Shown here one piece after another: positions 5,000-5,060 of a stretch of 5,060 nucleotides of DNA. This DNA is from Planctomycetia bacterium. Lineage in GTDB: Bacteria > Planctomycetota > UBA11346. The position numbers and the translations under genes were made by a program. The notes below the pieces were generated by a model. That model did no database searches. It was not told the origin of the DNA and was given only the letters and a program-made list of their open reading frames with translations. The DNA is taken from positions 1-5,060 of the forward strand of contig SYDV01000357.1 of NCBI GenBank assembly GCA_005801395.1. Direction: 5' to 3'. How positions within the stretch are numbered: position 1 is the first letter of the stretch; every line of letters starts with the position of its first letter.

Positions 5000-5060
5000 A
5001 TGCAGTCATCCTCTCCGTTTCCCGTTCACCCATTTGGTGATGGGGTAATTCCGTCAGAAA
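5000..5060 (+). CDS. Possible start of an unidentified gene (cut by window end)
   Basis: ATG 5000 opens a frame reading MQSSSPFPVHPFGDGVIPSE to the window edge, with an in-frame stop just upstream at 4979-4981. Only a weak GGAAA ribosome-binding sequence precedes it. Twenty residues are too few to recognise a family. The opposite strand is also open for 38 codons (5060 down to a stop at 4947), so the tail of a minus-strand gene is an equal alternative. Confidence 0.22.
   Translation, partial: MQSSSPFPVHPFGDGVIPSE

Overview
The window looks like ordinary chromosome of a Gram-negative-type bacterium. Base composition is mixed, near 50% GC. A secreted GDSL hydrolase of the platelet-activating-factor acetylhydrolase-like type, a LysM/amidase lipoprotein and a very long, low-complexity-rich DEAD-box helicase together fit the Planctomycetota/PVC group or a neighbouring phylum. 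This is inference from protein style only; there is no rRNA or other decisive marker. I see no transposase, integrase, phage gene or CRISPR array.

Layout. (1) Positions 1-414, minus strand: the N-terminal 138 codons of a secreted GDSL/SGNH hydrolase whose C-terminus lies outside the window. (2) 415-831: a 417-base divergent intergenic region. Its left half is AT-rich and carries short inverted and direct repeats. Its right half is a probable helicase mRNA leader with several perfect hairpins. (3) 832-3612, plus strand: a 926-residue DEAD-box RNA helicase with a Rho_N/SAP-like N-terminus, an Arg/Gly box, an acidic stretch, long Pro/Ala linkers and, unexpectedly, an internal block that reads like the head domain of the DnaK co-chaperone GrpE. 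(4) 3630-4553, plus strand, 17 bases downstream and probably co-transcribed: a lipoprotein with one LysM domain and a zinc Amidase_2/PGRP domain. (5) 4733-4819: tRNA-Leu(GAG) with its own likely promoter, a GC-rich discriminator and a strong intrinsic terminator. (6) 4860-5060: mostly unassigned, with possibly the first codons of a further gene at 5000.

The helicase is likely to remodel RNA (ribosome assembly or mRNA turnover, by analogy with DeaD/CsdA/RhlE-type enzymes). Its Rho_N and Arg/Gly segments would add RNA binding. The amidase would act on peptidoglycan in the periplasm. The two functions are not obviously connected.

The most notable observation is the domain architecture of the helicase, Rho_N-like + RGR box + GrpE-head-like + DEAD-box core. 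It would suggest a direct link between an RNA helicase and the Hsp70 chaperone if a profile search confirms it.
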